Assembly: GCA_012270805.1 (NCBI GenBank)
Contig: JAAXHR010000325.1
Span: forward strand, 1 to 24,987
Length of the DNA: 24,987 bases
Direction: 5' to 3'
Origin: Dehalococcoidia bacterium
Lineage (GTDB): Bacteria; Chloroflexota; Dehalococcoidia; Lucifugimonadales; Lucifugimonadaceae
Shown here: piece after piece, positions 15,882 to 22,817 of the stretch
Position numbering within the stretch: position 1 is the stretch's first letter
Layout of the letters: each line of letters opens with the position of its first letter
Program-made: the position numbers and the translations under genes
Notes under the pieces: model-generated
What the model was told of the DNA's origin: nothing
What the model saw: the letters and a program-made list of their open reading frames with translations, nothing else
The model's database searches: none

Positions 15882-15886
15882 CCTCC
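15882..15886 (-). promoter_or_regulatory. Strong ribosome binding site facing an ATC codon
   Basis: GGAGG on the minus strand is placed ideally (seven bases) for ATC at 15874-15872 and 22 bases from the first conventional start, GTG 15859, which is too far for normal initiation. Confidence 0.6.
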
Positions 15887-15939
15887 GTCGGTTCATGATA
15901 GCTGTCTCAGATGATAGGCCCTTGATTAGATCGCCAACC

Positions 15940-16980
15940 TCACCTCTCAACATCTACCCAACGCCGTTCGGCCCATGACTTGTGGATTGCGTCAACGATC
16001 CTCGCCGCTTCCAATCCAGCCTCAAATCCGGTGTCGATCAAAGACTGATCGCCCGCCAACGCCCCGGCAACGAACTGTTCATACGGCTGAGGATAAGGCG
16101 GGCCTGGATCGAGTTCGGCTAACGCGGCGTTCTCGCCCGATGTGCCTAGGAGGCCGAATAGGCCGTTCGATACGATCCTTCCTTTCGAGCCTCCGACATC
16201 GACAGTAACCCCCCGTCGCAACGGTTCTCCACGTTGCACGAAGCTAGTGTGGATCACGGCGTAGGCACCGTTCACGTATTCGAGCAGGAAAGCTGAGGAA
16301 TCGGGAACTTCAACGTCGAATCCGTCAGGTGCATCGATGAATTTTCGATGTTTCTCGGCGGTGTTCAAGACCGAAGACACGCGTGCGACTTCGCCGTTGA
16401 GGAATCTTGCCATATCGAATACATGTATCAATTCATAGACGGTGCCGCCGCCGTGCTCCGGCAGGTAGCGCCAAGACGGAACATCGGGACGAGTGTCTTG
16501 CTGAGAAGAGAAGCCCCAGCGGATGTTGACGTGGTAAATGTCGCCGACGTAGCCCGCGTCGATGTACCGCTTCATCCGACCGACCGGTGTCCGACCGCGC
16601 TGGTTGAAGTTGACGGCGTGGATCACACCAGCCGTCTGAGCGGCGTTTAGCATGTCCTGGCAGTCGACCGCATTCAAAGCCAAAGGCTTCTCGCAGAGCA
16701 CTGGACGCCCCGATGCGATGGTATCCAAAGCGTACTGCTTGTGCGAATCGGTGGGTGTGATGATGTCGATCGCATCGATGTCAGGATCGTCGAGCATCTC
16801 TCGATGATCTGTGTAACCCTTCGGCACATCCCATTGTTCCTGCATCTCCCGCAACGGCCCTTCGGACCGTCGCATGAATGCCACCACCTCGACCTCAGGT
16901 ATTTCGGCGAACGCCTCCATGTGCTGCGCTGCGAATCCACCTGCGCCGATGATGCCGATTTTCAGTTTTCTTGATGCCAT
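15940..16980 (-). CDS. Gfo/Idh/MocA family oxidoreductase
   Basis: A 346-residue NAD(P)-dependent dehydrogenase of the glucose-fructose oxidoreductase / myo-inositol dehydrogenase family. The Rossmann motif GIIGAGGFAAQH is at 9-20, the family signature CEKPLA with Glu97-Lys98-Pro99 at 96-101, and the catalytic-region His186 in ELIHVFDMARF fits the usual GxHxxD arrangement. Length is normal. ATG 16980 has GAGG about seven to nine bases upstream. It heads the long minus-strand cluster, with a palindrome 50 bases before its start that could be its operator. Substrates of the family include inositols, sugars and their acids. Its placement ahead of two aldo-keto reductases and glcEF suggests sugar-derivative oxidation. 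Confidence 0.9.
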   Translation of the reverse strand: MASRKLKIGIIGAGGFAAQHMEAFAEIPEVEVVAFMRRSEGPLREMQEQWDVPKGYTDHREMLDDPDIDAIDIITPTDSHKQYALDTIASGRPVLCEKPLALNAVDCQDMLNAAQTAGVIHAVNFNQRGRTPVGRMKRYIDAGYVGDIYHVNIRWGFSSQQDTRPDVPSWRYLPEHGGGTVYELIHVFDMARFLNGEVARVSSVLNTAEKHRKFIDAPDGFDVEVPDSSAFLLEYVNGAYAVIHTSFVQRGEPLRRGVTVDVGGSKGRIVSNGLFGLLGTSGENAALAELDPGPPYPQPYEQFVAGALAGDQSLIDTGFEAGLEAARIVDAIHKSWAERRWVDVER

Positions 16981-17030
16981 ATTCCATCCTCGCCCGTTCG
17001 ATCTAACCTTCAGATTAGCGCATCAGTGCG

Positions 17031-17050
17031 TTTGTATATAACGATACAAA
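17031..17050. promoter_or_regulatory. Candidate operator palindrome
   Basis: TTTGTAT (17031-17037) and ATACAAA (17044-17050) form a perfect 7-bp inverted repeat with a six-base spacer. It lies in the divergent region between the Gfo/Idh/MocA gene and the coiled-coil protein. Symmetry and AT-rich half sites resemble sites of GntR- or LacI-type sugar-acid regulators. No regulator gene is in the window. Confidence 0.45.
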
Positions 17051-17058
17051 TGTATGAT
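17031..17058 (+). promoter_or_regulatory. Candidate promoter overlapping the palindrome
   Basis: TTTGTA (17031-17036) and TATGAT (17053-17058) are separated by 16 bases, and the -10 matches at 5/6. The promoter would drive the gene starting at 17117 and would be occluded by a protein bound to the palindrome. Confidence 0.3.
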
Positions 17059-17116
17059 ATTGTGAAAGGCGAACCCATTCCTGTAGACTTGAAACACCAA
17101 CGGTGAGGATATCAAC

Positions 17117-17401
17117 GTGACGACATTGGAAGAACGCGTTAGCCGATTAGAAGGCGGTTATCAACATCTAGCAACCAAAGCCGACATCGCGCACCTAGCG
17201 ACCAAGGACGATATTGCGCATCTTGAAAACAGGTTCGTCACCCTACAAACCGACTTCGCCAATTTGAAGAACGACTTCTCCAACTTGAAGGCCGAACAAG
17301 CCCAATCTGAGAGCCGATTGCTTCGGTGGGTAGTCGGATTGATGGGAGCCACCGCCGCAGCCGTGGTTTCGAGCATCCTAGTCGAAGTTCTTACCAGTTG
17401 A
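17117..17401 (+). CDS. Small coiled-coil protein with C-terminal membrane helix
   Basis: A 94-residue protein beginning MTTLEERVSRLEGGYQHL. Residues 1-66 have continuous heptad spacing of Leu, Val and Ile, which predicts a coiled coil. It includes the nine-residue tandem LATKADIAH / LATKDDIAH at 18-35. Residues 71-90 (WVVGLMGATAAAVVSSILVE) form a single membrane helix at the C-terminus, so it is a tail-anchored protein. Similar small proteins with LATKADIA repeats are common and mostly uncharacterised. The start GTG 17117 has GAGG eight bases upstream. It is divergent from the Gfo/Idh/MocA gene and convergent with glcD. No function can be assigned. Confidence 0.78.
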   Translation: MTTLEERVSRLEGGYQHLATKADIAHLATKDDIAHLENRFVTLQTDFANLKNDFSNLKAEQAQSESRLLRWVVGLMGATAAAVVSSILVEVLTS

Positions 17402-17450
17402 AGCGCTATGCCTGCCTACGCTAATCCAAGAATTCATCGACCGAGAAGGT

Positions 17451-18905
17451 TCAAACCGCCTGCAACCCTCCCGGCCCCGTAGCTCTAAACGCTTCTTCCG
17501 ATATTCCATACGCGCTCCCGTGAACCGCGCCTCCCGGAAACACTTTACCGGGGTTGAACCGCTCTCCAGCTCCGAATGCGGGGCGTAGCTTCGCCATCGC
17601 CGCCATGTCATCTTCAGTGAACACCAACGGCATGTAGGCCTGCTTCTCGATGCCGATGCCGTGTTCGCCGCTCAGCGCACCTCCAGCCTCGATACATGCC
17701 GCCAATATCCGCTCTCCACACTCAATGACGCGCCTGACCTGTGCCTTGTCTCGCCCGTCGAAGAGGATGCAAGGATGCAGGTTGCCATCGCCAGCGTGAA
17801 ACACATTGCCGATCGTCAACCCCAACTCTTCGCCGATTTCTCTCACCTGCCGCATGATGTCGCGCAGTTTCGTGCGAGGAACTACACCGTCGACGAGGTA
17901 GTAGTTCGGAGCAATTGTTCCGAAGGCTCCGATTGCGCCTTTTCGTGTCGCCCAAAGCTCGGCACGTTTGGCATCGTCCTCCGCCTCACGTATTTCCGAA
18001 CTATTGTTCGCCCGGCATATCGATCGCACCCGTTGCCCTTGTTCGTCTACAGTCTCCCGCAGACCGTCAAGCTCTACGATCAGCACCGCTTCCGCATCAT
18101 CCGGATAACCGGGATGATAGACCGGCTCGCAGGCCTCGATGGTGACTCGGTCCATCATCTCGATGGCTGATGGCACCATACCCGCGCCGATGATGTCCGA
18201 AACGGATTGCGAAGCATCGTCCAACGACCTAAACGCCGCCAGCATCGTCAACACCGCCTCGGGCTTGCGCATCAACCTGACCGCCACCTTGGTCACGATA
18301 CCCAGCGTGCCCTCAGAACCGATAAACGCGCCCCTCAGATCGTAGCCGAACGTGTCTCTCGACGTGCTGCCCAGCCACACTTTTTCGCCATCAGTCAATA
18401 CAACCTCGACGCCCAAAACGTGGTTGGTGGTCACTCCCAACGCCAAACAATGCGGCCCGCCCGCATTCTCCGCAACGTTGCCGCCAATCGTGCAGGCGCG
18501 TTGAGATGAAGGATCCGGTGCATAGTACAGTCCGTATTCCGCAACCGCTTCTGACAATTCGATGTTCACAAGGCCCGGCTCTACGATGGCCACACGATTT
18601 TCAACATCGATCTCCAATACTCGGTTGAGCCGAGTGACTGGCAACACGACCGAATCGTGCAACGGCACTGCGCCGCCGCTCAATCCAGTACCCGCTCCCC
18701 TTGGCACGATGTTCGCATCGTGCTCATAGGCGGCCTTCACACACTCTGCCAACTCGTCGGCGCTGCCTGGTAGCACGACCGCGCCTGGCAGAGATCGATC
18801 TATCGATCCGTCATACTCATACAGCAACAAGTCATCTGAACCCCAGATGACGTACTCTTCGCCGACAATTCCACGCAGGCGCTGTATCAGTGTCTCGTCA
18901 ATCAT
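17451..18905 (-). CDS. glcD: Glycolate oxidase FAD-linked subunit
   Basis: A 484-residue flavoprotein with an N-terminal FAD-binding PCMH domain and a C-terminal FAD-linked oxidase domain. It has PRGAGTGLSGG (68-78), CTIGGNVAENAGG (138-150), the metal/substrate motif HAGDGNLHP (370-378) and GEHGIG (413-418). It is the catalytic 2-hydroxyacid dehydrogenase subunit partnering GlcE and GlcF, with D-lactate-type oxidation the main alternative. ATG 18905 has no clear binding site and lies 24 bases after the HpaI aldolase stop, so coupled translation is likely. It is unusual in being separated from glcEF by more than 5 kb and placed in another transcription unit. Confidence 0.93.
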   Translation of the reverse strand: MIDETLIQRLRGIVGEEYVIWGSDDLLLYEYDGSIDRSLPGAVVLPGSADELAECVKAAYEHDANIVPRGAGTGLSGGAVPLHDSVVLPVTRLNRVLEIDVENRVAIVEPGLVNIELSEAVAEYGLYYAPDPSSQRACTIGGNVAENAGGPHCLALGVTTNHVLGVEVVLTDGEKVWLGSTSRDTFGYDLRGAFIGSEGTLGIVTKVAVRLMRKPEAVLTMLAAFRSLDDASQSVSDIIGAGMVPSAIEMMDRVTIEACEPVYHPGYPDDAEAVLIVELDGLRETVDEQGQRVRSICRANNSSEIREAEDDAKRAELWATRKGAIGAFGTIAPNYYLVDGVVPRTKLRDIMRQVREIGEELGLTIGNVFHAGDGNLHPCILFDGRDKAQVRRVIECGERILAACIEAGGALSGEHGIGIEKQAYMPLVFTEDDMAAMAKLRPAFGAGERFNPGKVFPGGAVHGSAYGISEEAFRATGPGGLQAV

Positions 18906-18929
18906 CAGGTAGGGAAGGGCGTACTGTTG

Positions 18930-19670
18930 CTACACGTTCTCGTCCATGAACTGTTGCGCGCTGTTCAACAGCAACTCGTGGATCCACACCGAACTCATGA
19001 TGTCGCCGCTCATGTGACGGCCCTTGCTGCGAATATAGTCAGATAATTCATCGGCCGCCTTCACAACATCTGGATGCTCCGGTTCACCCGGATATCCAAT
19101 ACCCTGCGCGAAGTCGTTCATTCCGATACCGAAGTAGTGGATGCCATCGACCGCCAAGATATCGTCGATGTTGTCGATTGAACCCTGGTCCTCCAACAAC
19201 GCGCCGACTAGCATGTTGTCATTCGCCTGCTGGTAGAAGTCACGCTTGTCGCCCCAAGCATCCGGAGTGAACGAGTAGTTCGTCCCGCGGTTGCCGCCGA
19301 ACGAACGATGGCCGATCGGCCCGAAATAGCAAGCATCCACCAGCTTCTCCGCATCCTCTCCGCTTGCGATATGAGGCCCCATGATGCCTTGGATGCCGCG
19401 GTCGAGATACTGCAAAATATGCGACGCCTCAACGTTCTCAACTCTTGCGACCGCAGTTGCACCCGCAGCTTCAACAGCGCGCGCCATCTCCTCCAACTCG
19501 GTATATCCGAACGGCCCGTGTTCGCCGTCCAACCAGACGTAGTCGAAGTCCAAACGCCCAAGTATCTCGACATCCCATACCGACGGAAATGTCATCTGAT
19601 ATCCCAGAGCCTTCCGGCCCTCCTTCATCGCCTTCAGCACGCGGTTTTCGCTAACCATCATCTCAACCAT
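18930..19670 (-). CDS. HpcH/HpaI family class II aldolase (copy 1)
   Basis: A 246-residue metal-dependent aldolase like 4-hydroxy-2-oxoheptanedioate and 2-keto-3-deoxy sugar acid aldolases, which cleave a 2-keto acid to pyruvate and an aldehyde. Positions equivalent to the HpaI active site are His51 (DGEHGPF), Arg76 (VARVE), Glu160 (LLED) and Asp186 (GMNDFAQ), with GIQGIMGPH at 92-100. ATG 19670 is chosen because GGGAG lies seven bases upstream. TTG 19673 would be too close to that site. It follows the YbjQ gene by 30 bases and precedes glcD by 24, so aldolase and hydroxyacid oxidase are probably co-expressed. This suggests the aldehyde product is oxidised toward glycolate or glyoxylate. The substrate is inferred only. 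Confidence 0.86.
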   Translation of the reverse strand: MVEMMVSENRVLKAMKEGRKALGYQMTFPSVWDVEILGRLDFDYVWLDGEHGPFGYTELEEMARAVEAAGATAVARVENVEASHILQYLDRGIQGIMGPHIASGEDAEKLVDACYFGPIGHRSFGGNRGTNYSFTPDAWGDKRDFYQQANDNMLVGALLEDQGSIDNIDDILAVDGIHYFGIGMNDFAQGIGYPGEPEHPDVVKAADELSDYIRSKGRHMSGDIMSSVWIHELLLNSAQQFMDENV

Positions 19671-19700
19671 CAATGATCTCCCTTGTGGAATCTTCGTCTT

Positions 19701-20018
19701 CTAGTTGGTCTCATGCATCTCGCTCTTCAGCTTGACCGCCGTACCGTAGCAGAACATGCTGTAGTTCTGATCGGAACCATGCTGGCCTGCGGGCTGTATC
19801 GGATTGATCCTGAGATCGATAACAGCGTCAGCCTGGATGTTTCGAGCTGCATCTGTCAAACGCTCAATCGCCTCGGCCGCCTTTTCCTCAACGTTGTTCG
19901 TACCCCCACGTCCTAACTTCTCAGAGCCCGAGACTAAGCCAAGAACGCTCTCGATCTCTCTTCCCGGAACGAAGTTCGTCGTGGTCAATATCACAGACGC
20001 TTCTTTGCCCCAAGTCAT
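19701..20018 (-). CDS. ybjQ: YbjQ/UPF0145 heavy-metal-binding-domain protein (copy 1)
   Basis: A 105-residue protein of the YbjQ family. It has TTTNFVPGREIESVLGLVSG at the N-terminus, a helical middle rich in Glu and Ala (EEKAAEAIERL), QADAVIDLRI and the C-terminal YGTAVKLK. The family forms pentameric barrels and was labelled heavy-metal-binding by structure, without a firm role. GGAGG lies nine bases before ATG 20018. It sits between its paralogue and the HpaI aldolase in the minus-strand unit. The C-terminal tail KSEMHETN extends slightly past the usual end. Confidence 0.86.
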   Translation of the reverse strand: MTWGKEASVILTTTNFVPGREIESVLGLVSGSEKLGRGGTNNVEEKAAEAIERLTDAARNIQADAVIDLRINPIQPAGQHGSDQNYSMFCYGTAVKLKSEMHETN

Positions 20019-20055
20019 CCTGTAGTGCCTCCGATCTCAATCACGTCAAGAACGA

Positions 20056-20370
20056 TTACTTGAGCTTAACCGCTGTTCCGTACGCGAGGATCTCGGCGAA
20101 GCCCTGACCTACCGACGAGGTGTTGTAGCGTGTGCTCACAATCGCATCCGCACCCATCGCCATTGCTTCTCCGATCATGTTTTGAGTCGCGTCTTCTCTT
20201 GTATCTCGCAGAAGACTCGAATACTCCGAGACCGCGCCGCCAGTGATGTTTTTTATGCCGGCCATGAAGTCGTACCCGATACCACGGGCCCGGACCGCGT
20301 TCCCGCGCACCATGCCCAACACCTGATCCACTTCTTTGCCTTCTACATTTTCTGTCGTTACTACGATCAT
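20056..20370 (-). CDS. ybjQ: YbjQ/UPF0145 heavy-metal-binding-domain protein (copy 2)
   Basis: A 104-residue YbjQ protein, closer to the family consensus than its neighbour. It has TTENVEGKEVDQVLGMVRGN at 5-24, the GAVSEYSSLL segment, the helix of EDATQNMIGEAMAMGADAIV, the RYNTSSVGQGFAEI loop, and YGTAVKLK at the end. ATG 20370 is preferred because GAGG lies eight bases upstream and the family N-terminus begins there. An in-frame extension up to 20553 overlaps the divergent aldolase start and shows no similarity. It is first in the unit that runs on through the second YbjQ, the HpaI aldolase and glcD. Confidence 0.9.
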   Translation of the reverse strand: MIVVTTENVEGKEVDQVLGMVRGNAVRARGIGYDFMAGIKNITGGAVSEYSSLLRDTREDATQNMIGEAMAMGADAIVSTRYNTSSVGQGFAEILAYGTAVKLK

Positions 20371-20537
20371 GTCGTGAACCTCGATGAAATTGAAGCAATG
20401 TCTGATTGACGCTCGATACAAAGTTATCACTTCGTCGGTCGCGGTTATCTGGCGACGCTTCCTGTTAGTATCCTGTTTACCCGGTCGCAATCGCTTCTCA
20501 ATGGTCGACCCAATCTGATCACAAGAACTGGAGAAAC

Positions 20538-21314
20538 ATGTACCCGAGCACAATCAGATCGAAACTCGCCACCGGCGGCGCCGTCCTCAGCACCAGCATG
20601 TTCTCACGTGAACCCCACGTGGCGCACACCATCTACAGCAGCATCAAGCCCGACTGGGTATGGATCGACCAAGAACACAGTCCATGGGGCACCGAAAGCA
20701 TCGGCACGATCTGCGTGCAGGGCCGAAACCTCGGTGTTTCACCCGTGATCCGCGTGACCTGGAATCATCCCGGCGAAATCAAGAAAGCGTATGATGTCGG
20801 TGCTGTGGGCGTAATGGTTCCACAGGTCGACAACCCGGAAGAGGCTGCCGAAGCCATCAGCTACTCGAAATACCCACCTTTGGGCGAGCGCGGCATCGCC
20901 CCGTGGTTCGCATCGCTCCTCGACATCACCCAAGACGATGTCCTCAAGCACGCCAACGACGAGACGCTCTTAATCATTCAGATGGAGAGCACAGAAGCAT
21001 ACGAGAAAGTCGATGACACCCTTGCACTCGAAGGCTTCGAAGTGCTGCTAGTCGGTCCCACCGACCTCTCGGCAACTCTCGGCATACCCGGTCAGATCCA
21101 CCACGACAAAGTCGAACAGATCATGTCCGACGTTGCCCAGCGCGTCAAAGGGACCGGCAAGTTCCTCGCCACCACCTTCCAAGACCCCGAAGTCGCTCGG
21201 CGCTGGATCGGCGAAGGCTACACAATGATGAACATCTCGAGCCCCCTCTCCCTTGGATGCGGCCCCATGGCAAACCTCTTCGCCGAACTCCGCGAAGAGT
21301 TTCCTTGCGAGTAG
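20538..21314 (+). CDS. HpcH/HpaI family class II aldolase (copy 2)
   Basis: A 258-residue pyruvate-forming aldolase. Active-site positions agree closely with HpaI numbering: His47 (DQEHSPW), Arg72 (IRVTW), Glu150 (QMEST) and Asp176 (GPTDLSATLG), with GAVGVMVPQV at 88-97 lining the metal site. It is more canonical than copy 1 and clearly diverged from it. GGAG lies four bases before the ATG. It is divergent from the ybjQ-aldolase-glcD unit, across 167 bases that may carry promoters for both. Downstream, after a hairpin, come three histidine phosphatases. The substrate is likely a 2-keto-3-deoxy or 4-hydroxy-2-oxo acid. Confidence 0.9.
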   Translation: MYPSTIRSKLATGGAVLSTSMFSREPHVAHTIYSSIKPDWVWIDQEHSPWGTESIGTICVQGRNLGVSPVIRVTWNHPGEIKKAYDVGAVGVMVPQVDNPEEAAEAISYSKYPPLGERGIAPWFASLLDITQDDVLKHANDETLLIIQMESTEAYEKVDDTLALEGFEVLLVGPTDLSATLGIPGQIHHDKVEQIMSDVAQRVKGTGKFLATTFQDPEVARRWIGEGYTMMNISSPLSLGCGPMANLFAELREEFPCE

Positions 21315-21363
21315 TCACCGCAACGATTAATCCAAATCGCGCCTTTCACCAAGCACTAACAGA

Positions 21364-21408
21364 GGACTCCCCGACCGAAGCCAAGCCAATCACTGGTCGG
21401 AGAGTTCC
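21364..21408 (+). terminator. Imperfect long-stem hairpin between aldolase and phosphatases
   Basis: GGACTCCCCGACC (21364-21376) pairs with GGTCGGAGAGTTCC (21395-21408) with one bulge and one mismatch, around an 18-base loop, 50 bases after the aldolase stop. No T-run is present. It could be a terminator or an element in the leader of the phosphatase genes. Confidence 0.35.
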
Positions 21409-21489
21409 CGTTAACCCCGCATCACACTCGATTTTTACTATTGATCCAGATGCTCATTTTCTGATCGAACCAACCGAGGCAGTTAACCA

Positions 21490-22137
21490 TTGACCATCCT
21501 CTACTTAGTCCGTCACGGCGAAACCGACGGCAACGCGTTTAATTTGGCTCAGGGCCACCACGATGCTCCCCTCAACGAACAGGGCAGGGCACAGGCCCAA
21601 CTTCTCGGCCAAAGGCTTAAAACCTGGCACTTCGACGCCGTCTACTCCAGCGACTCGTCCAGAGCTCTACAGACCGCCGAACCGTTGATGGAACATCGCC
21701 CCGATCTCGAAATTTCGACAACCCCAGCCATACGAGAAAAGCACTACGGCGACTGCGAAAACTACTCGTGGCAACAACTACGCGATGAGCACTCCGACAT
21801 CTTTGCAAAGATCCTCAACCCTGAAATCGGCTCCGACGTGCGCTTCCCCGGCGGTGAGACCGACCGTGAACACATGGATCGCGTCGCCAGATTCACTCGC
21901 GAGATTATCGAAAAACACGAGGAAGATGCTACGATCCTAGTCTTCAGCCACGGTGGATCGATCAAAGCCGCTGCCGCCCACATGTGCAACCTTCGACTCG
22001 AAGACAAGTGGCGACTCAGGACCGACAACACCGGCATCAGCTCCATAATCTCCGAACCCACATGGCGCGACGACGGATGGCAGATCGAACGCTGGAACGA
22101 CACTTACCATCTCAATGGCTTCTCCCACCCCGTTTGA
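21490..22137 (+). CDS. Histidine phosphatase family protein (tandem copy 1)
   Basis: A 215-residue member of the phosphoglycerate-mutase-like branch of the histidine phosphatases. The phosphoacceptor His9 is in LVRHGETDGN, with Arg58 in SSDSSRALQT, Glu83 in IREKHYGD and the second catalytic His154 in SHGGS. All catalytic elements are present. The group includes cofactor-dependent mutases, alpha-ribazole phosphatase and broad phosphatases. This size and motif fit the phosphatases better than true glycolytic mutases. The start TTG 21490 has GAGG ten bases upstream and no ATG is available. It is first of three tandem paralogues separated by 7 and 4 bases, presumably one operon. Confidence 0.88.
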   Translation: MTILYLVRHGETDGNAFNLAQGHHDAPLNEQGRAQAQLLGQRLKTWHFDAVYSSDSSRALQTAEPLMEHRPDLEISTTPAIREKHYGDCENYSWQQLRDEHSDIFAKILNPEIGSDVRFPGGETDREHMDRVARFTREIIEKHEEDATILVFSHGGSIKAAAAHMCNLRLEDKWRLRTDNTGISSIISEPTWRDDGWQIERWNDTYHLNGFSHPV

Positions 22138-22144
22138 GTCCCTG

Positions 22145-22813
22145 ATGGCAACGGATAGATCCAAGGGGCGCACCATCACGCTAGTCCGCCATGGTGAAAC
22201 CGACGGGAACGTTGATGATAGGGCCCAAGGCCACTTTGACGCGGGCTTGACCCAACGAGGATTGAACCAGGCTCTATGTGCCGCGCAAAGCCTTGTAGAT
22301 GCCGGAATCTCGGTCATCTACTCAAGCGACTTGCGCCGCGCCAAGATGACGACAAAGGCGTTTACAGACCTGAAACCTGAAATTAAGGTGAGTTTCCGTC
22401 CCGATATTCGCGAAACCCACTACGGCGACTACGAAAACAAATCATGGAATTTCATCCGCGAATGTGACCCTGCCTTCTTCTGGAAATGGATCGACTGGGA
22501 AACCAGGACTGATGCAAGGTTTCCCAACGGCGAAAGCGAGAGGGATATGTGGCGGCGCGTAGGTGCTTTCACCGAGGAGATGCTAGACACTCACGACGCA
22601 CCCCGCGAAAACATTCTGATTGTCGCCCATGGCGGATCTCTACGCGCTCTCTTGGCCCGACTCCTCAAACTGCGCATCGCGGATCAGTGGAGATTCATGT
22701 TGGACAACGCAAGCGTCACCGTTTTAAAAGAACACGCCTTCATGCCTAGCAGATGGCAGGCACACTTACTTAATGACATCCATCATCTCAAGAGACTTAA
22801 CTCCCGAGGGTGA
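22145..22813 (+). CDS. Histidine phosphatase family protein (tandem copy 2)
   Basis: A 222-residue paralogue of its neighbours, with His16 in LVRHGETDGN, Arg64/Arg65 in SSDLRRA, Glu90 in IRETHYGDYE and His162 in AHGGSLRA, so the active site is complete. ATG 22145, seven bases after the preceding stop, is preferred. ATG 22115 would overlap the first gene by 23 bases and has no binding site. Even the chosen start has only GAG upstream, so coupling is probable. The binding site of the third copy (GAGGG) lies in this gene's last codons. Substrate unknown. Confidence 0.87.
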   Translation: MATDRSKGRTITLVRHGETDGNVDDRAQGHFDAGLTQRGLNQALCAAQSLVDAGISVIYSSDLRRAKMTTKAFTDLKPEIKVSFRPDIRETHYGDYENKSWNFIRECDPAFFWKWIDWETRTDARFPNGESERDMWRRVGAFTEEMLDTHDAPRENILIVAHGGSLRALLARLLKLRIADQWRFMLDNASVTVLKEHAFMPSRWQAHLLNDIHHLKRLNSRG

Positions 22814-22817
22814 CTCA

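Noticed and set aside
20371..20553. N-terminal extension of the second YbjQ protein
   Set aside because: The extension overlaps the divergent aldolase start, is unlike any YbjQ N-terminus, and a good binding site precedes ATG 20370.
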